Shown here: piece by piece, positions 1 through 7,836 of the stretch
Position numbering within the stretch: the first letter of the stretch is position 1
Layout: each line of letters starts with the position of its first letter
Source of the DNA: Kitasatospora setae KM-6054
GTDB taxonomy: Bacteria; Actinomycetota; Actinomycetes; Streptomycetales; Streptomycetaceae
NCBI RefSeq assembly: GCF_000269985.1
Contig: NC_016109.1
Location: 1,736,001-1,800,000, forward strand
DNA: 64,000 bases
Direction of reading: 5' to 3'
Notes under the pieces: generated by a model
Told to the model about the DNA's origin: nothing
Seen by the model: the letters and a program-made list of their open reading frames with translations, nothing else
Databases searched by the model: none
Position numbers and translations under genes: made by a program

Positions 1-1
1 C

Positions 2-217
2 CGTACCTTGTTCGGCACGGTGCTGGACTGCCCGCCGGCCGAAGGGAGTTCGGGCCCAGTGGCGTACCCGGGCTGGCACGAGGCCCGGCGCACCGCCGAG
101 TCGTACCGCGACGGGGTGCCGCTGGCCGCGCCGCTGCTGGCCGAACTGGCGGAGATCGCCGGGCGGTTCGGCATCCGACCGGTGGACGCCGACACCTGCG
201 GGGAGGGCGGCCGGTGA
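2..217 (+). CDS. C-terminal fragment of a probable Ldh_2-family dehydrogenase (5' end outside window)
   Basis: The reading frame is open from the left edge and stops at 215-217, so only about 71 C-terminal residues are visible. The tail has a Tyr-Pro-Gly followed by a run of the form R..ES.R.GVPL, then a helix ending in Leu-Ala. This resembles the C-terminus of malate/L-lactate/ureidoglycolate dehydrogenases of the Ldh_2 family, but the catalytic part is not in view. Its stop overlaps the GTG start of the next oxidoreductase (GTGA), so the two are translationally coupled. Family assignment is tentative; that a real gene ends here is much safer. Confidence 0.5.
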   Translation, partial: RTLFGTVLDCPPAEGSSGPVAYPGWHEARRTAESYRDGVPLAAPLLAELAEIAGRFGIRPVDADTCGEGGR

Positions 218-1191
218 GCGGGCTGCGGTTCGGGGTGGTCGGGCTCGGGGTGATCTCGCGGTTCTACCTGGCCGCGCTGGAGCGGGTGCCGGGGGTGCGG
301 CTGTCGGCGGTGTGCGACCGGGACGCGGCGGTGCTGGAGCCGTTCGGCGGCCGGGTGGCGTGCTTCACCGACCACCGGGAGATGCTGGCGGCGGGCGGGC
401 TGGACGCCGTGGTGGTGACCGTCCCGAACGACCTGCACCTGGCGATCGCCCGGGACGCGCTGCGGGCCGGACTGCCGGTCTGCGTGGAGAAGCCGCTGGC
501 CCTGCGGGCCGTCGAGGGCGAGGAGTTGGCGGCGCTGGCGGCCGAGCGGCGGGTGCCGCTGTTCACCGCCTTCCACCGGCGCTACAACACGGCGGTGCGG
601 GAATTGGCCGCGACCGTGGCCCGACACCCCTCCCCCGTACGGTCGGTGACCGCGCGCTACTTCGAACTGATCGAGGAGCACGTCGGCCGGGACCGCTGGT
701 ACCTGGACCCGGAGCGGTGCGGCGGCGGCTGTGTCGCCGACAACGGCCCGAACGCGTACGACCTGCTGCGGCTGCTGGCCGGCCCGCTGGAGCTGACCGG
801 CGCCCGGGTGGCGCGCGACGGCGGCGGGGTGGACCGGTCCGCCGAGCTGGAGCTGGCGGGCCCCGGCGGGGTGCGCGGCCGGATCCTGCTGGACTGGTCG
901 TACCCGGGCGAACTCAAGGACGTCGAGGTCGAGTTGGCGGACGGATCGGCGCTGCGGGCGGACCTGCTGGCCGGGCACGAGGGCTTCAAGCAGTCGCTGT
1001 GGCACGAGTACGAGGGCATCGTCGGCGAGTTCGCCGGGCTGCTGCGCGGCGAAGGGCCCGGCGGGACGGACCGGCCGACGGACCGGGGCCCGGACGGGGT
1101 GGACGCGCTGCGGGTGGTCGAGGCGGCGTACCGCGCCGAGGCGGCCGCGGTGGCGGCGGCGGACGCGGCCGGGGCGGGGGTGCGCGGATGA
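214..1191 (+). CDS. Gfo/Idh/MocA-family NAD(P)-dependent oxidoreductase
   Basis: 325 residues, the usual length for this family of sugar and inositol dehydrogenases. The N-terminus has the Rossmann motif GVVGLG (residues 7-12), and the family's EKP motif, whose lysine is catalytic in characterised members, is at residues 92-94. The rest matches the C-terminal alpha/beta substrate domain. The GTG start overlaps the previous stop and the stop overlaps the next ATG, so it is the middle gene of a coupled three-gene unit. With a dehydrogenase before it, the operon probably oxidises or interconverts a sugar, polyol or sugar acid. The substrate cannot be read from sequence. Confidence 0.88.
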   Translation: MSGLRFGVVGLGVISRFYLAALERVPGVRLSAVCDRDAAVLEPFGGRVACFTDHREMLAAGGLDAVVVTVPNDLHLAIARDALRAGLPVCVEKPLALRAVEGEELAALAAERRVPLFTAFHRRYNTAVRELAATVARHPSPVRSVTARYFELIEEHVGRDRWYLDPERCGGGCVADNGPNAYDLLRLLAGPLELTGARVARDGGGVDRSAELELAGPGGVRGRILLDWSYPGELKDVEVELADGSALRADLLAGHEGFKQSLWHEYEGIVGEFAGLLRGEGPGGTDRPTDRGPDGVDALRVVEAAYRAEAAAVAAADAAGAGVRG

Positions 1192-1649
1192 TCCGGGACC
1201 CGCTGGCCGGCTGGCAGGACTGGCAGGGCGTGCCGCCGCTGCGCGAGAACGGGCCGAAGCGGACGGTGACCGGCACGCTGGTGAAGGTGCTGCTGCACAG
1301 CCGCACCGAGCGCGGGATGAGCCTGGAGCCGTTCGCCAGCCGGTGCGTGCGGGCCGGCGAGGTGCACGAGCTGGTCACCACCGACCAGCGGGACACCGTG
1401 GCGGGCGCGCGGATCGACCGGGTCGGGTTCCTGGGGTTCGCGGAGATCGCGGTCGCCGGGGTGCTGGACCGCGGCGACGAGGTGTACGTCGGCGAGCACC
1501 GGGTGGGCACGGTGCTGGGCTTCGACGGCTGCCACTTCCCCAACCACTACAACGTGCTGATCGCCGCCGACCACCTGCTCACCGGCGAGAAGCTGGACCT
1601 GCGGCCGGAGCTGCCGGTGCGCTTCGTCCCGGCGGACGAGGTCCGCTGA
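1188..1649 (+). CDS. Conserved hypothetical protein, third gene of the oxidoreductase operon
   Basis: 153 residues, starting at an ATG that overlaps the preceding stop (ATGA). No membrane segment or signal peptide. The sequence is a compact alpha/beta protein with a central section rich in acidic and aromatic residues (GFDGCHFPNHYNVLI near residues 108-122). I do not recognise the family. Tight coupling to two dehydrogenases suggests a role in the same catabolic pathway. The gene is followed at once by a 27-bp tandem repeat and a strong terminator. Confidence 0.8.
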   Translation: MIRDPLAGWQDWQGVPPLRENGPKRTVTGTLVKVLLHSRTERGMSLEPFASRCVRAGEVHELVTTDQRDTVAGARIDRVGFLGFAEIAVAGVLDRGDEVYVGEHRVGTVLGFDGCHFPNHYNVLIAADHLLTGEKLDLRPELPVRFVPADEVR

Positions 1650-1719
1650 GGCGGAACGGGGTCGGGGGTCCGCCGAGGCGGAACGGGGTCGGGGGTCCGC
1701 CGAGGCGGAACGGGGTCGG
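1648..1719 (+). repeat. 27-bp tandem repeat, 2.7 copies, starting inside the stop codon
   Basis: Two exact 27-bp copies (1648-1674, 1675-1701) and an 18-bp partial copy (1702-1719); each begins GAGGCGGAACGGGGTCGG. The array begins within the TGA of the upstream gene and precedes the terminator. No coding role is apparent. Confidence 0.9.
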
Positions 1720-1740
1720 AAGAACGGACGGGGCAGCGGC

Positions 1741-1780
1741 AGGGCCCGGAACGGGGGGCGCCATCCCCGTTCCGGGCCCT
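1741..1780. terminator. Bidirectional terminator between convergent genes
   Basis: Perfect 16-bp inverted repeat AGGGCCCGGAACGGGG (1741-1756) and its complement (1765-1780) with an 8-nt loop. It sits between the + strand oxidoreductase operon and the - strand EF-hand gene. There is no T tract, as usual for high-GC actinobacteria. Confidence 0.85.
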
Positions 1781-1807
1781 CGGTGGTCAGCCTGGTGGCA
1801 GGACCGC

Positions 1808-2347
1808 TCAGCGGCCGAGCAGCGGGACGTCGATGTCGCCCAGGTGGTAGGCACGCACGGCCTGCACCAGCTCCTCGACGGACAGCTGGCCGTCGCCGTT
1901 GGCGTCGATCTGGGCGAACGCCTCCAGCGGGTTGACGTCGTGGACGCCGATCGCGTCCAGCCAGGACTTGAACTCGGCCGGGTTGACCTGGCCGTCGCCG
2001 TCCACGTCGACCAGCTCGACGATGGCCTGGATGGTCGGCGTGACGACGCGGCCGAAGCCGGCGCCGCCGTTCTCCAGGACGTGCTCCTCGGCGATGTGGT
2101 TGAACTGCTCGGGGGTGAGCGCGCCGGTCTGCTCGTCGATGCCGGCCTTGTCGGCGAAGAAGCCCCACATGCCGAGGTAGGCGTCGGTCAGCTGGCGGGC
2201 GGCCGGGGTGCCGGGGGCCTCGCCGAACGCCTGCAGGATGCGCTGGGCCTCGGCGTCCCAGTCGGCGCGGTCGATCTGGCCGTCGCCGTTCACGTCCCAG
2301 AGGTCGAAGCGCTTCTGGGTACGGTCGAGCTGCACGGAAGTGGTCAT
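1808..2347 (-). CDS. EF-hand calcium-binding protein, calerythrin-like
   Basis: 179 residues, the length of prokaryotic calerythrin-type sarcoplasmic calcium-binding proteins. Canonical 12-residue EF loops lie at residues 18-29 (DVNGDGQIDRAD), 114-125 (DVDGDGQVNPAE) and 148-159 (DANGDGQLSVEE). A second hand near residues 66-80 is degenerate, giving the three-functional-plus-one pattern of the family. There is no signal peptide, so it is a cytoplasmic calcium buffer or sensor. The ATG at 2347 has a GGAG element 9-10 nt upstream; a longer frame exists but adds a Pro/Arg-rich stretch unlike the family. It is transcribed alone. Confidence 0.92.
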   Translation of the reverse strand: MTTSVQLDRTQKRFDLWDVNGDGQIDRADWDAEAQRILQAFGEAPGTPAARQLTDAYLGMWGFFADKAGIDEQTGALTPEQFNHIAEEHVLENGGAGFGRVVTPTIQAIVELVDVDGDGQVNPAEFKSWLDAIGVHDVNPLEAFAQIDANGDGQLSVEELVQAVRAYHLGDIDVPLLGR

Positions 2348-2806
2348 GGTGGAGGTTCTCCAGTGTGGGTCTGGCGCGGGCGGCGGGCGGCCCGGGGACA
2401 GGGTCGGCGAGCCGGCGCCCGCGGTGTGTTCGGACGGGCCGTCACACAATCGGCGTGGCAACGGAACGTCACACTACCGGCACGCTGCGCAACGGATCGC
2501 ACACGTGCCGCCAACCGGGTGAGTTTCGCGGTTCGTTGACGCTCCGTCGGTTCGACGGTCTCTGAACTCGCGGCTCCGCACCACGATTTGGGGACAGCGT
2601 CAACCGTTTCGACAGACGGCTCCCGGGCGGGTGACCCGGCCCGTTCCGCCACCATCCGGGCATCGCACCGGGCTTAGGATCGAAGGATGCCCGGAGCCCG
2701 GAGCGGGGCCGGCGCGCGGTCGGCCGGAATGCGCCCCGGATCCGCCGCACCCCGGTCCACCACCCCCGGGTTCGCCGGGGACGGCGGGCGGGTGCAGGCT
2801 GGAGGG
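2348..2806. other. Divergent intergenic region, 459 bp
   Basis: Lies between the EF-hand gene (-) and the homocysteine methyltransferase gene (+). It contains a direct repeat CGTCACAC at 2440-2447 and 2467-2474, 27 bp apart and upstream of the EF-hand start, which could be regulator half-sites. I see no convincing -10/-35 pair and no additional gene. An in-frame ATG at 2687 could extend the methyltransferase by 40 Arg/Gly-rich residues but is not favoured. Confidence 0.5.
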
Positions 2807-3748
2807 ATGGTGACGGACTTCGGTGCTTCCCCTTCCGGCGCGGCCCTGGTGGCGGCGATGGCGGACGGCCCGGTGCTGCTCGACGGCGGACTGTCGAACC
2901 GGCTGGCCGAGCAGGGCTGCGACCTGTCGGACGGGCTCTGGTCGGCCCGACTGCTGCTGGACGAGCCGGGGCAGCTGCTGGCGGCACACCGGGCGTACTT
3001 CGCGGCGGGCGCGCAGGTCGCGACCACGGCGAGCTACCAGGCCAGCCGGGCGGGTTTCGCCGCCCGCGGGGTGGACGCGGCGAAGACCGACCGGCTGTTG
3101 GCGCTGAGCGTGGAGGTGGCCCGGCTGGCGGCCGAGGAGGTGTCGGCGGAGCTGGGCGACGGCCGGCCGCGCTGGGTGGCGGCCTCGGTCGGCCCGTACG
3201 GGGCGGTGCTGGCGGACGGCTCCGAGTACCGGGGCCACTACGGGCTGTCGGCGGCGGAGCTGGCGGAGTTCCACCGCCCCCGGCTGGAGGCGCTGGCGGC
3301 CGCGGGGCCGGACGTGCTGGCGGTGGAGACCGTGCCCGACCTGCTGGAGGCGGCCGTACTGGCGGACTGCGTACGGGGGTTGGGGGTGCCGGTGTGGTTC
3401 TCGTTCGGCGCGGCGGACGGGCTGACCAGGGGCGGGGAGCCGCTGTCGGAGGTGTTCGCGCTGGTGGCGGAGGTGCCGGAGACGATCGCGGTGGGCGTGA
3501 ACTGCTGCGCGCCGCGCGAGGTGGACGCGGCGGTGGCGCTGGCGGCGGAGGTGACCGGCCTGCCGGCGGTGGCGTACCCGAACAGCGGGGAGGGCTGGGA
3601 CGCGGCGGCCCGGGACTGGACGGGCGAGGCCGCCTTCGACCCGGCCCTGGCGGCGGACTGGGTGGCGGCCGGGGCCCGGCTGGTCGGCGGCTGCTGCCGG
3701 GTCGGGACGGACGGGATCGCCCGGCTGGCGGCGGCGCTGCGGGCCTGA
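2807..3748 (+). CDS. mmuM: Homocysteine S-methyltransferase
   Basis: About 313 residues. The N-terminus contains the VLLDGGLSNRL motif of the family. The zinc ligands are all present: Cys233 in VNCCAP and Cys296/Cys297 in GGCCR. The enzyme transfers a methyl group from S-methylmethionine (or S-adenosylmethionine) to homocysteine, making methionine in the cytoplasm. A GGAGGG element directly precedes ATG 2807; the in-frame GTG at 2810 is an equally possible start. It is a single gene with no metE or metH next to it. Confidence 0.9.
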   Translation: MVTDFGASPSGAALVAAMADGPVLLDGGLSNRLAEQGCDLSDGLWSARLLLDEPGQLLAAHRAYFAAGAQVATTASYQASRAGFAARGVDAAKTDRLLALSVEVARLAAEEVSAELGDGRPRWVAASVGPYGAVLADGSEYRGHYGLSAAELAEFHRPRLEALAAAGPDVLAVETVPDLLEAAVLADCVRGLGVPVWFSFGAADGLTRGGEPLSEVFALVAEVPETIAVGVNCCAPREVDAAVALAAEVTGLPAVAYPNSGEGWDAAARDWTGEAAFDPALAADWVAAGARLVGGCCRVGTDGIARLAAALRA

Positions 3749-3798
3749 ACCGCCTCCGCTTATCGTCAAAGCGACGAAAAGCGGGTAGGCTCCCGGGC

Positions 3799-4155
3799 AT
3801 GAGAATCGTCACGACCCGGGACAGCGTCTGCATGGGCGACGACTGCCGGGCCCCGCACGAGGGCCAGTGGCTCGTCCCCGCCGGAAGCACCCTGCGCGAC
3901 ACGCTGGACCGGGTCGTCGGCGGATGCCCGCGGATGTCGAACGCCTGCTGGGTCGCCCACTTCGCCCACCGCCAGGCGGCCGGCGAGCCGCTCGCGGTGG
4001 CCTCCCCGGAGTGGCCGCGGGTACGGCTGCTCCCCGCCGGGGTGGCCGCCGACGCGCTCGGAGCACCGGACGACGGGATGCGGATCCACTGGACCTACCG
4101 GACCGGAGTACGCCACCCCGACGCCCTCTGGCGGCAGTTGGGCGGCGCCGCGTGA
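3799..4155 (+). CDS. Small conserved protein coupled to a serpin gene
   Basis: 118 residues. The stop codon overlaps the GTG of the downstream serpin (GTGA), so the two are probably translated together. It has no signal peptide or membrane span and contains four cysteines in the first half (about residues 11, 16, 43 and 50) plus several Trp and His residues. That suggests a small metal- or disulfide-stabilised fold. I do not recognise the family. Coupling suggests a role with the serpin, for example as partner or modulator. Confidence 0.75.
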   Translation: MRIVTTRDSVCMGDDCRAPHEGQWLVPAGSTLRDTLDRVVGGCPRMSNACWVAHFAHRQAAGEPLAVASPEWPRVRLLPAGVAADALGAPDDGMRIHWTYRTGVRHPDALWRQLGGAA

Positions 4156-5426
4156 ACCACCGCCCCTCGCCGCCGCCCCCGCCGGAGCGGAACCCGCCCC
4201 CGCCGGACCGGAACCGGCCGCTGCCCCTCGGAGCGCCGCCCGCCCGGCCGACCGCGACCGGGCAGGTCAACGCGCTGGGAGCGCGCTGGGGACGGGAGTT
4301 GGACCACGCCGCCAACCAGGCGTGGACGGCGCTCGGCGTCTGGCCCCTGCTCGCCATGCTCGCGGCGGGTGCCGCCGGCCCGGCCCGCACCGAACTGGAA
4401 CAGGCCCTGGGCGTCCCCGCCAACCAAGCGCCCGCCCAGGCGCGGGAGTTGCTGGAGCTGATCCGGAGGGTGCCGGGCTGCGCGGCCGCGCTCGGCGTGT
4501 GGACGGCGGCGGACGCCGGGGTCGAACCGGCCTGGGCCGCGCTGCTCGGCCCCTCCGCGCACCGGGAGTTGACCGGCGACCGGGACAAGGACCGGGCGGC
4601 GCTGGACGGTTGGGCCCGGGAGCAGACCGAAGGACTGCTCCCCGGGCTGCCGCTCGATCTCGACCAGGACACCCAACTGGTGCTCGCCTCGGCCCTGCTG
4701 GTGCGCACCCGCTGGCCGGTGCCGTTCCGCCCCGGGTTCGCCGAGGTGGCGGCGGGGCCGTGGGCGGGCCGCCCGGTGGACGGGCTGGAGCACAGCGGAC
4801 CGGAGCTGTTCCGGCGGATCTCGGTGGCGCGGGGCGCGGCGGGCCCGGTGACGGAGGTCCGGATCACGGGCGGCGGCGGGATCGACGTCCACCTCGTGCT
4901 GGGCGAACCGGCCGCCACCCCCGGCGCGGTGGTCGCGGCCGGGTTCGACCTGGTCGCGGGCGCGCTGCCCCGGATCCCGCTCACCGACCTGCCGGACGGC
5001 ACACCCGCCCCCGGCCTGCGGCTGGCGCCCCGCACGGACGGCCGCCAGCAGGACCTGGGCACCCTGCGGACGGTCGCGTTCACCGTCCGCGCCCTGCACG
5101 ACCTGTGCGAACGCGCCGAACTGTTCGGCCTGACCGCCGCCGGGGCCGAGGACGAGGGCTGGTTCCCCGGCATCAGCCGCCGGATGCCGCTGTACGTGGC
5201 GGAGGCCCGGCAGAGCACGCTGGCGGCCTTCTCGGCCGCGGGCTTCGAGGCGGGCGCGGTCACCGCGCTCCGGGCCCGGCTGGGCGCGGGCGTGCCGCCG
5301 CACCGGGAGCGACCCCGGGCCGCCACCGCGAGCTTCGACCGGCCGTTCGCCTTCCTGGCGGTGCACCGGCCGACCGGTCTGGTACTGATGGCGGGCTGGG
5401 TCGCCGAGCCCGGCACCGCGTCCTGA
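4152..5426 (+). CDS. Serpin-family protein (first of a tandem pair)
   Basis: 424 residues, a full-length serpin body preceded by a Pro-rich N-terminal segment of about 35 residues. The C-terminus carries the serpin signature FDRPFAFLAVHRPTG followed by a strand ending in WVAEP. About 55-60 residues upstream lies the reactive-loop hinge AAGFEAGAVT, comparable to the EEGTEAAAAT hinge of inhibitory serpins. The GTG start overlaps the previous stop. No clear signal peptide is present, so the protein may act inside the cell. The paralogue follows after 28 bp. Serpins trap serine or cysteine proteases; the target is unknown. The loop C-terminal to the hinge differs from that of the paralogue. Confidence 0.85.
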   Translation: MNHRPSPPPPPERNPPPPDRNRPLPLGAPPARPTATGQVNALGARWGRELDHAANQAWTALGVWPLLAMLAAGAAGPARTELEQALGVPANQAPAQARELLELIRRVPGCAAALGVWTAADAGVEPAWAALLGPSAHRELTGDRDKDRAALDGWAREQTEGLLPGLPLDLDQDTQLVLASALLVRTRWPVPFRPGFAEVAAGPWAGRPVDGLEHSGPELFRRISVARGAAGPVTEVRITGGGGIDVHLVLGEPAATPGAVVAAGFDLVAGALPRIPLTDLPDGTPAPGLRLAPRTDGRQQDLGTLRTVAFTVRALHDLCERAELFGLTAAGAEDEGWFPGISRRMPLYVAEARQSTLAAFSAAGFEAGAVTALRARLGAGVPPHRERPRAATASFDRPFAFLAVHRPTGLVLMAGWVAEPGTAS

Positions 5427-5454
5427 GCGGGCGCGTGACCGAGGGGGGACGAGC

Positions 5455-6645
5455 ATGGCGACGGACGCGATCGAACGGGTCAACGCGCTGGGAGCGCGCT
5501 GGGGGCGGGAGTTGGACCACACCGTCAACCAGGCGTGGACGGCGCTCGGCGTCTGGCCGCTGCTCGCGGCGCTGGCGGCGGGCGCCGCCGGCCCGGCCCG
5601 CACCGAACTGGCACAGGCCCTGGGCGCCCCCGCCGACCAAGCACCCGCCCAGGCACGGGAGTTGCTGGAACTGATCCGGAGGGTGCCGGGCTGCGCGGCC
5701 GCGCTCGGCGTGTGGACGGCGGCGGACGCCGGGGTCGAGGACGGCTGGCGGGAGAGCCTGGACGCCTCGCTGTGGGGGCAGTTGACCGGCGACGCCGCCA
5801 AGGACCGGGCGGCGCTGGACGCTTGGGCGCGGGAGCGGACCGGCGGCCTGGTGCCGGGGCTGTCGATCGAACCGAGCGGGGCGCTGCTGGTGCTGGCCTC
5901 GGCGCTGACGGTGCGCACCAGGTGGGCACGGCGGTTCCACCGCTGCCGGCACCAGCCGCAGCAGGGGCCCTGGGCCGGGCTGGAGCCCCTGATGCTGGAG
6001 GCGTCCGGCCCGGGGCTGTTCGAGCGGCTCGCGCTCGCGGAGACCTCGGCGGGCCCGGTGACGGAGGTCCGGGTCGCGGGCGGCGGCGAGGTGGACGTCC
6101 ACCTCGTGCTGGGCGAGCCCGGTGCCGAGCCGGCGGCGGTGGTCGGGGCCGGGTTCGAGCTGGTGGCGGGCGCGGCGGAGCGGCGGCGGCTGACCGACCT
6201 GCCGGACGGTGCGCCGGGCCCCGGCCTGCGGTTGCGCTCGGTGGAGTCGAGCGAGCCGGAGCACCAGGCCCTGCTGGTGACGGCGGGCTTCGAGGTCCGG
6301 GTGGAGCACGACCTGCTGGCGCACGCCGGGGCGTTCGGCCTGCGCGCGGCCACCGGCGACGGCAGCCACTTCCCCGGCATCAGCCGCACCGTCCCGCTCA
6401 AGGTCGGCCGGGCCGGGCAGGCCGCCACCGCCGAGTTCTCCGCGGCGGGTTTCGAGGCCGGCGCGGTCACCGAGCTGGAGGTGCCCCGGGGCGCCTCGGG
6501 GTCTTCCGCCCGCTTCCCGGTCCGCTGGGCACGCGCCGCGTTCGACCGGCCGTTCGCGTTCCTGGCGGTGCACCGGCCGACCGGCCTGGTCCTGATCGCG
6601 GGCTGGGTCGCCGAGCCCGGCGTCGACGCCGACGCCGACGCCTGA
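5455..6645 (+). CDS. Serpin-family protein (second of a tandem pair)
   Basis: 396 residues, starting at ATG 5455 behind a GAGGGGGGAC ribosome-binding site. Over the first ~100 residues of the serpin body it is nearly identical to its upstream neighbour at both protein and DNA level. It has the same hinge AAGFEAGAVT and C-terminal signature FDRPFAFLAVHRPTG. The exposed loop after the hinge is different (contains GASGSSARFPVRW), as is part of the central body, so the two probably inhibit different proteases. No signal peptide is apparent. It ends with an Asp-Ala repeat (DADADA). Likely arose by recent tandem duplication. Confidence 0.85.
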   Translation: MATDAIERVNALGARWGRELDHTVNQAWTALGVWPLLAALAAGAAGPARTELAQALGAPADQAPAQARELLELIRRVPGCAAALGVWTAADAGVEDGWRESLDASLWGQLTGDAAKDRAALDAWARERTGGLVPGLSIEPSGALLVLASALTVRTRWARRFHRCRHQPQQGPWAGLEPLMLEASGPGLFERLALAETSAGPVTEVRVAGGGEVDVHLVLGEPGAEPAAVVGAGFELVAGAAERRRLTDLPDGAPGPGLRLRSVESSEPEHQALLVTAGFEVRVEHDLLAHAGAFGLRAATGDGSHFPGISRTVPLKVGRAGQAATAEFSAAGFEAGAVTELEVPRGASGSSARFPVRWARAAFDRPFAFLAVHRPTGLVLIAGWVAEPGVDADADA

Positions 6646-6756
6646 GCCCGCGAACCCGCGGCTGACCATGCCGGGCAGCCGGAACGGGCGGGCGGGCGGA
6701 ACCGGACGGCCGGGTAGTACGGTCGTCCGGGGCGCGTCGCCCCGTTCCGGCATGGT

Positions 6757-6773
6757 GGTCGGCATTGTCGACC
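6757..6773. promoter_or_regulatory. Probable GylR operator in the gylR leader (autoregulation)
   Basis: Imperfect palindrome GGTCGGC-ATT-GTCGACC, one mismatch between arms, with the same ATT-centred core as the perfect palindrome upstream of glpK. It lies 23 bp before the chosen gylR start. Confidence 0.6.
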
Positions 6774-6795
6774 GGTGGTCAGTGGAGGTGGGCGG

Positions 6796-7563
6796 GTGCC
6801 CGGTGCGATCCAGTCGCTGTCGCGGGCGGCCGCGATCCTGCGCCTGCTGGCGGGCGGGGAGCGCCGGCTCGGCCTGTCGGAGGTGGCGGCGGGGCTGGGG
6901 CTGGCGAAGGGCACCGCGCACGGGATCCTGCGGACGCTGCAGCAGGAGGGCTTCGTCGAGCAGGATCCGGAGAGCGGCAAGTACCAGTTGGGCGCGGAGC
7001 TGCTGCGGCTGGGCCAGAGCTACCTGGACGTGCACGAGCTGCGGGCCCGGGCGCTGGTGTGGGCGGACGACCTGGCGCGGGCGGCCGGGGAGACGGTGTA
7101 CCTGGGGGTGCTGCACCAGCGGGGGGTGCTGGTGGTGCACCACGTGTTCCGGCCGGACGACTCGCGGCAGGTGCTGGAGGTCGGTTCGATGCAGCCGCTG
7201 CACGCGACGGCGCTGGGCAAGGTGCTGCTGGCGTACGACCCGGTGGCGCGCGGCGAGTTGGGCGACGGCCCGTGGGAGCCGTTCACGGCCCGGACGGTGA
7301 CGGAGCCGGCGGCGCTGGACGCGCAGTGCGCGCTGGTCCGCGAGCGCGGCTGGGCGGACGCGGTGGAGGAGACCTGGGAGGGGGTGGCCTCGGTGGCGGC
7401 GCTGATCCAGGACCGGCGGCGCAACCCGGTCGGCGCGGTGTGCGTGTCGGGCGCGGTGGAGACGGTGTGCGGCCCGGACGGCGCGGTGCGCCCGGCGCTG
7501 GTGGCCTCGGTGCGGACGGCGGCCCGGGCGATCTCCCGGGACCTGGGCGCGCACCGGTTCTGA
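6796..7563 (+). CDS. gylR: IclR-family glycerol operon regulator GylR
   Basis: 255 residues, essentially the length of Streptomyces coelicolor GylR. The N-terminal winged helix-turn-helix (LSEVAAGLGLAKGTAHGILR, about residues 26-45) is followed by the IclR effector domain, including LHATALGKVLLA and the C-terminal segment with VCVSGAVE. GTG 6796 is chosen because GGAGG lies 7 nt upstream; an in-frame GTG at 6775 lacks a good site and abuts the operator palindrome. It is followed by glpK and glpD, as in the gyl region of streptomycetes, but without the glycerol facilitator gene. It likely represses glycerol catabolism until glycerol or glycerol 3-phosphate is present. Confidence 0.88.
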   Translation: MPGAIQSLSRAAAILRLLAGGERRLGLSEVAAGLGLAKGTAHGILRTLQQEGFVEQDPESGKYQLGAELLRLGQSYLDVHELRARALVWADDLARAAGETVYLGVLHQRGVLVVHHVFRPDDSRQVLEVGSMQPLHATALGKVLLAYDPVARGELGDGPWEPFTARTVTEPAALDAQCALVRERGWADAVEETWEGVASVAALIQDRRRNPVGAVCVSGAVETVCGPDGAVRPALVASVRTAARAISRDLGAHRF

Positions 7564-7586
7564 GCCCCCGGCGACTTCCGCGCCCC

Positions 7587-7657
7587 ATGCGGCGGGCCGG
7601 TCGCGCGCCCATGCGGCGGGCCGGTCGCGCGCCCGTGCGGCGGGCGGGTTGCGTCAC
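7587..7657 (+). repeat. 24-bp tandem repeat between gylR and glpK
   Basis: Two exact copies (7587-7610, 7611-7634) beginning ATGCGGCGGGCCGGTCGC and a diverged third copy up to about 7657. Non-coding, in the gylR 3' flank. Confidence 0.85.
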
Positions 7658-7700
7658 ACCGCCTTGACGGGGGGCATCCGGCTGCGGTTGGCTTCCGAAG

Positions 7701-7723
7701 GCTGTTCGACATTGTCGAACAGC
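7701..7723. promoter_or_regulatory. Probable GylR operator upstream of glpK
   Basis: Perfect inverted repeat: GCTGTTCGAC (7701-7710), 3-nt centre ATT, GTCGAACAGC (7714-7723). It lies 113 bp before the glpK start and shares its core with the gylR-leader palindrome. Size and symmetry fit an IclR-family operator. Confidence 0.7.
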
Positions 7724-7836
7724 AGTCCGGAGAGGCTCGGCGGACCGCCCGCCCGCCTGGTTTGCCGGACCCGCGCGCACGGGGACTGACGAAGAGTCAC
7801 CCCCGCCCCGTCGACGTCCGTGAGCCGAGGAACCGC

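Noticed and set aside
1648..7657. Tandem repeats considered as possible CRISPR arrays
   Set aside because: Units are directly adjacent with no unique spacers and no cas genes are present.
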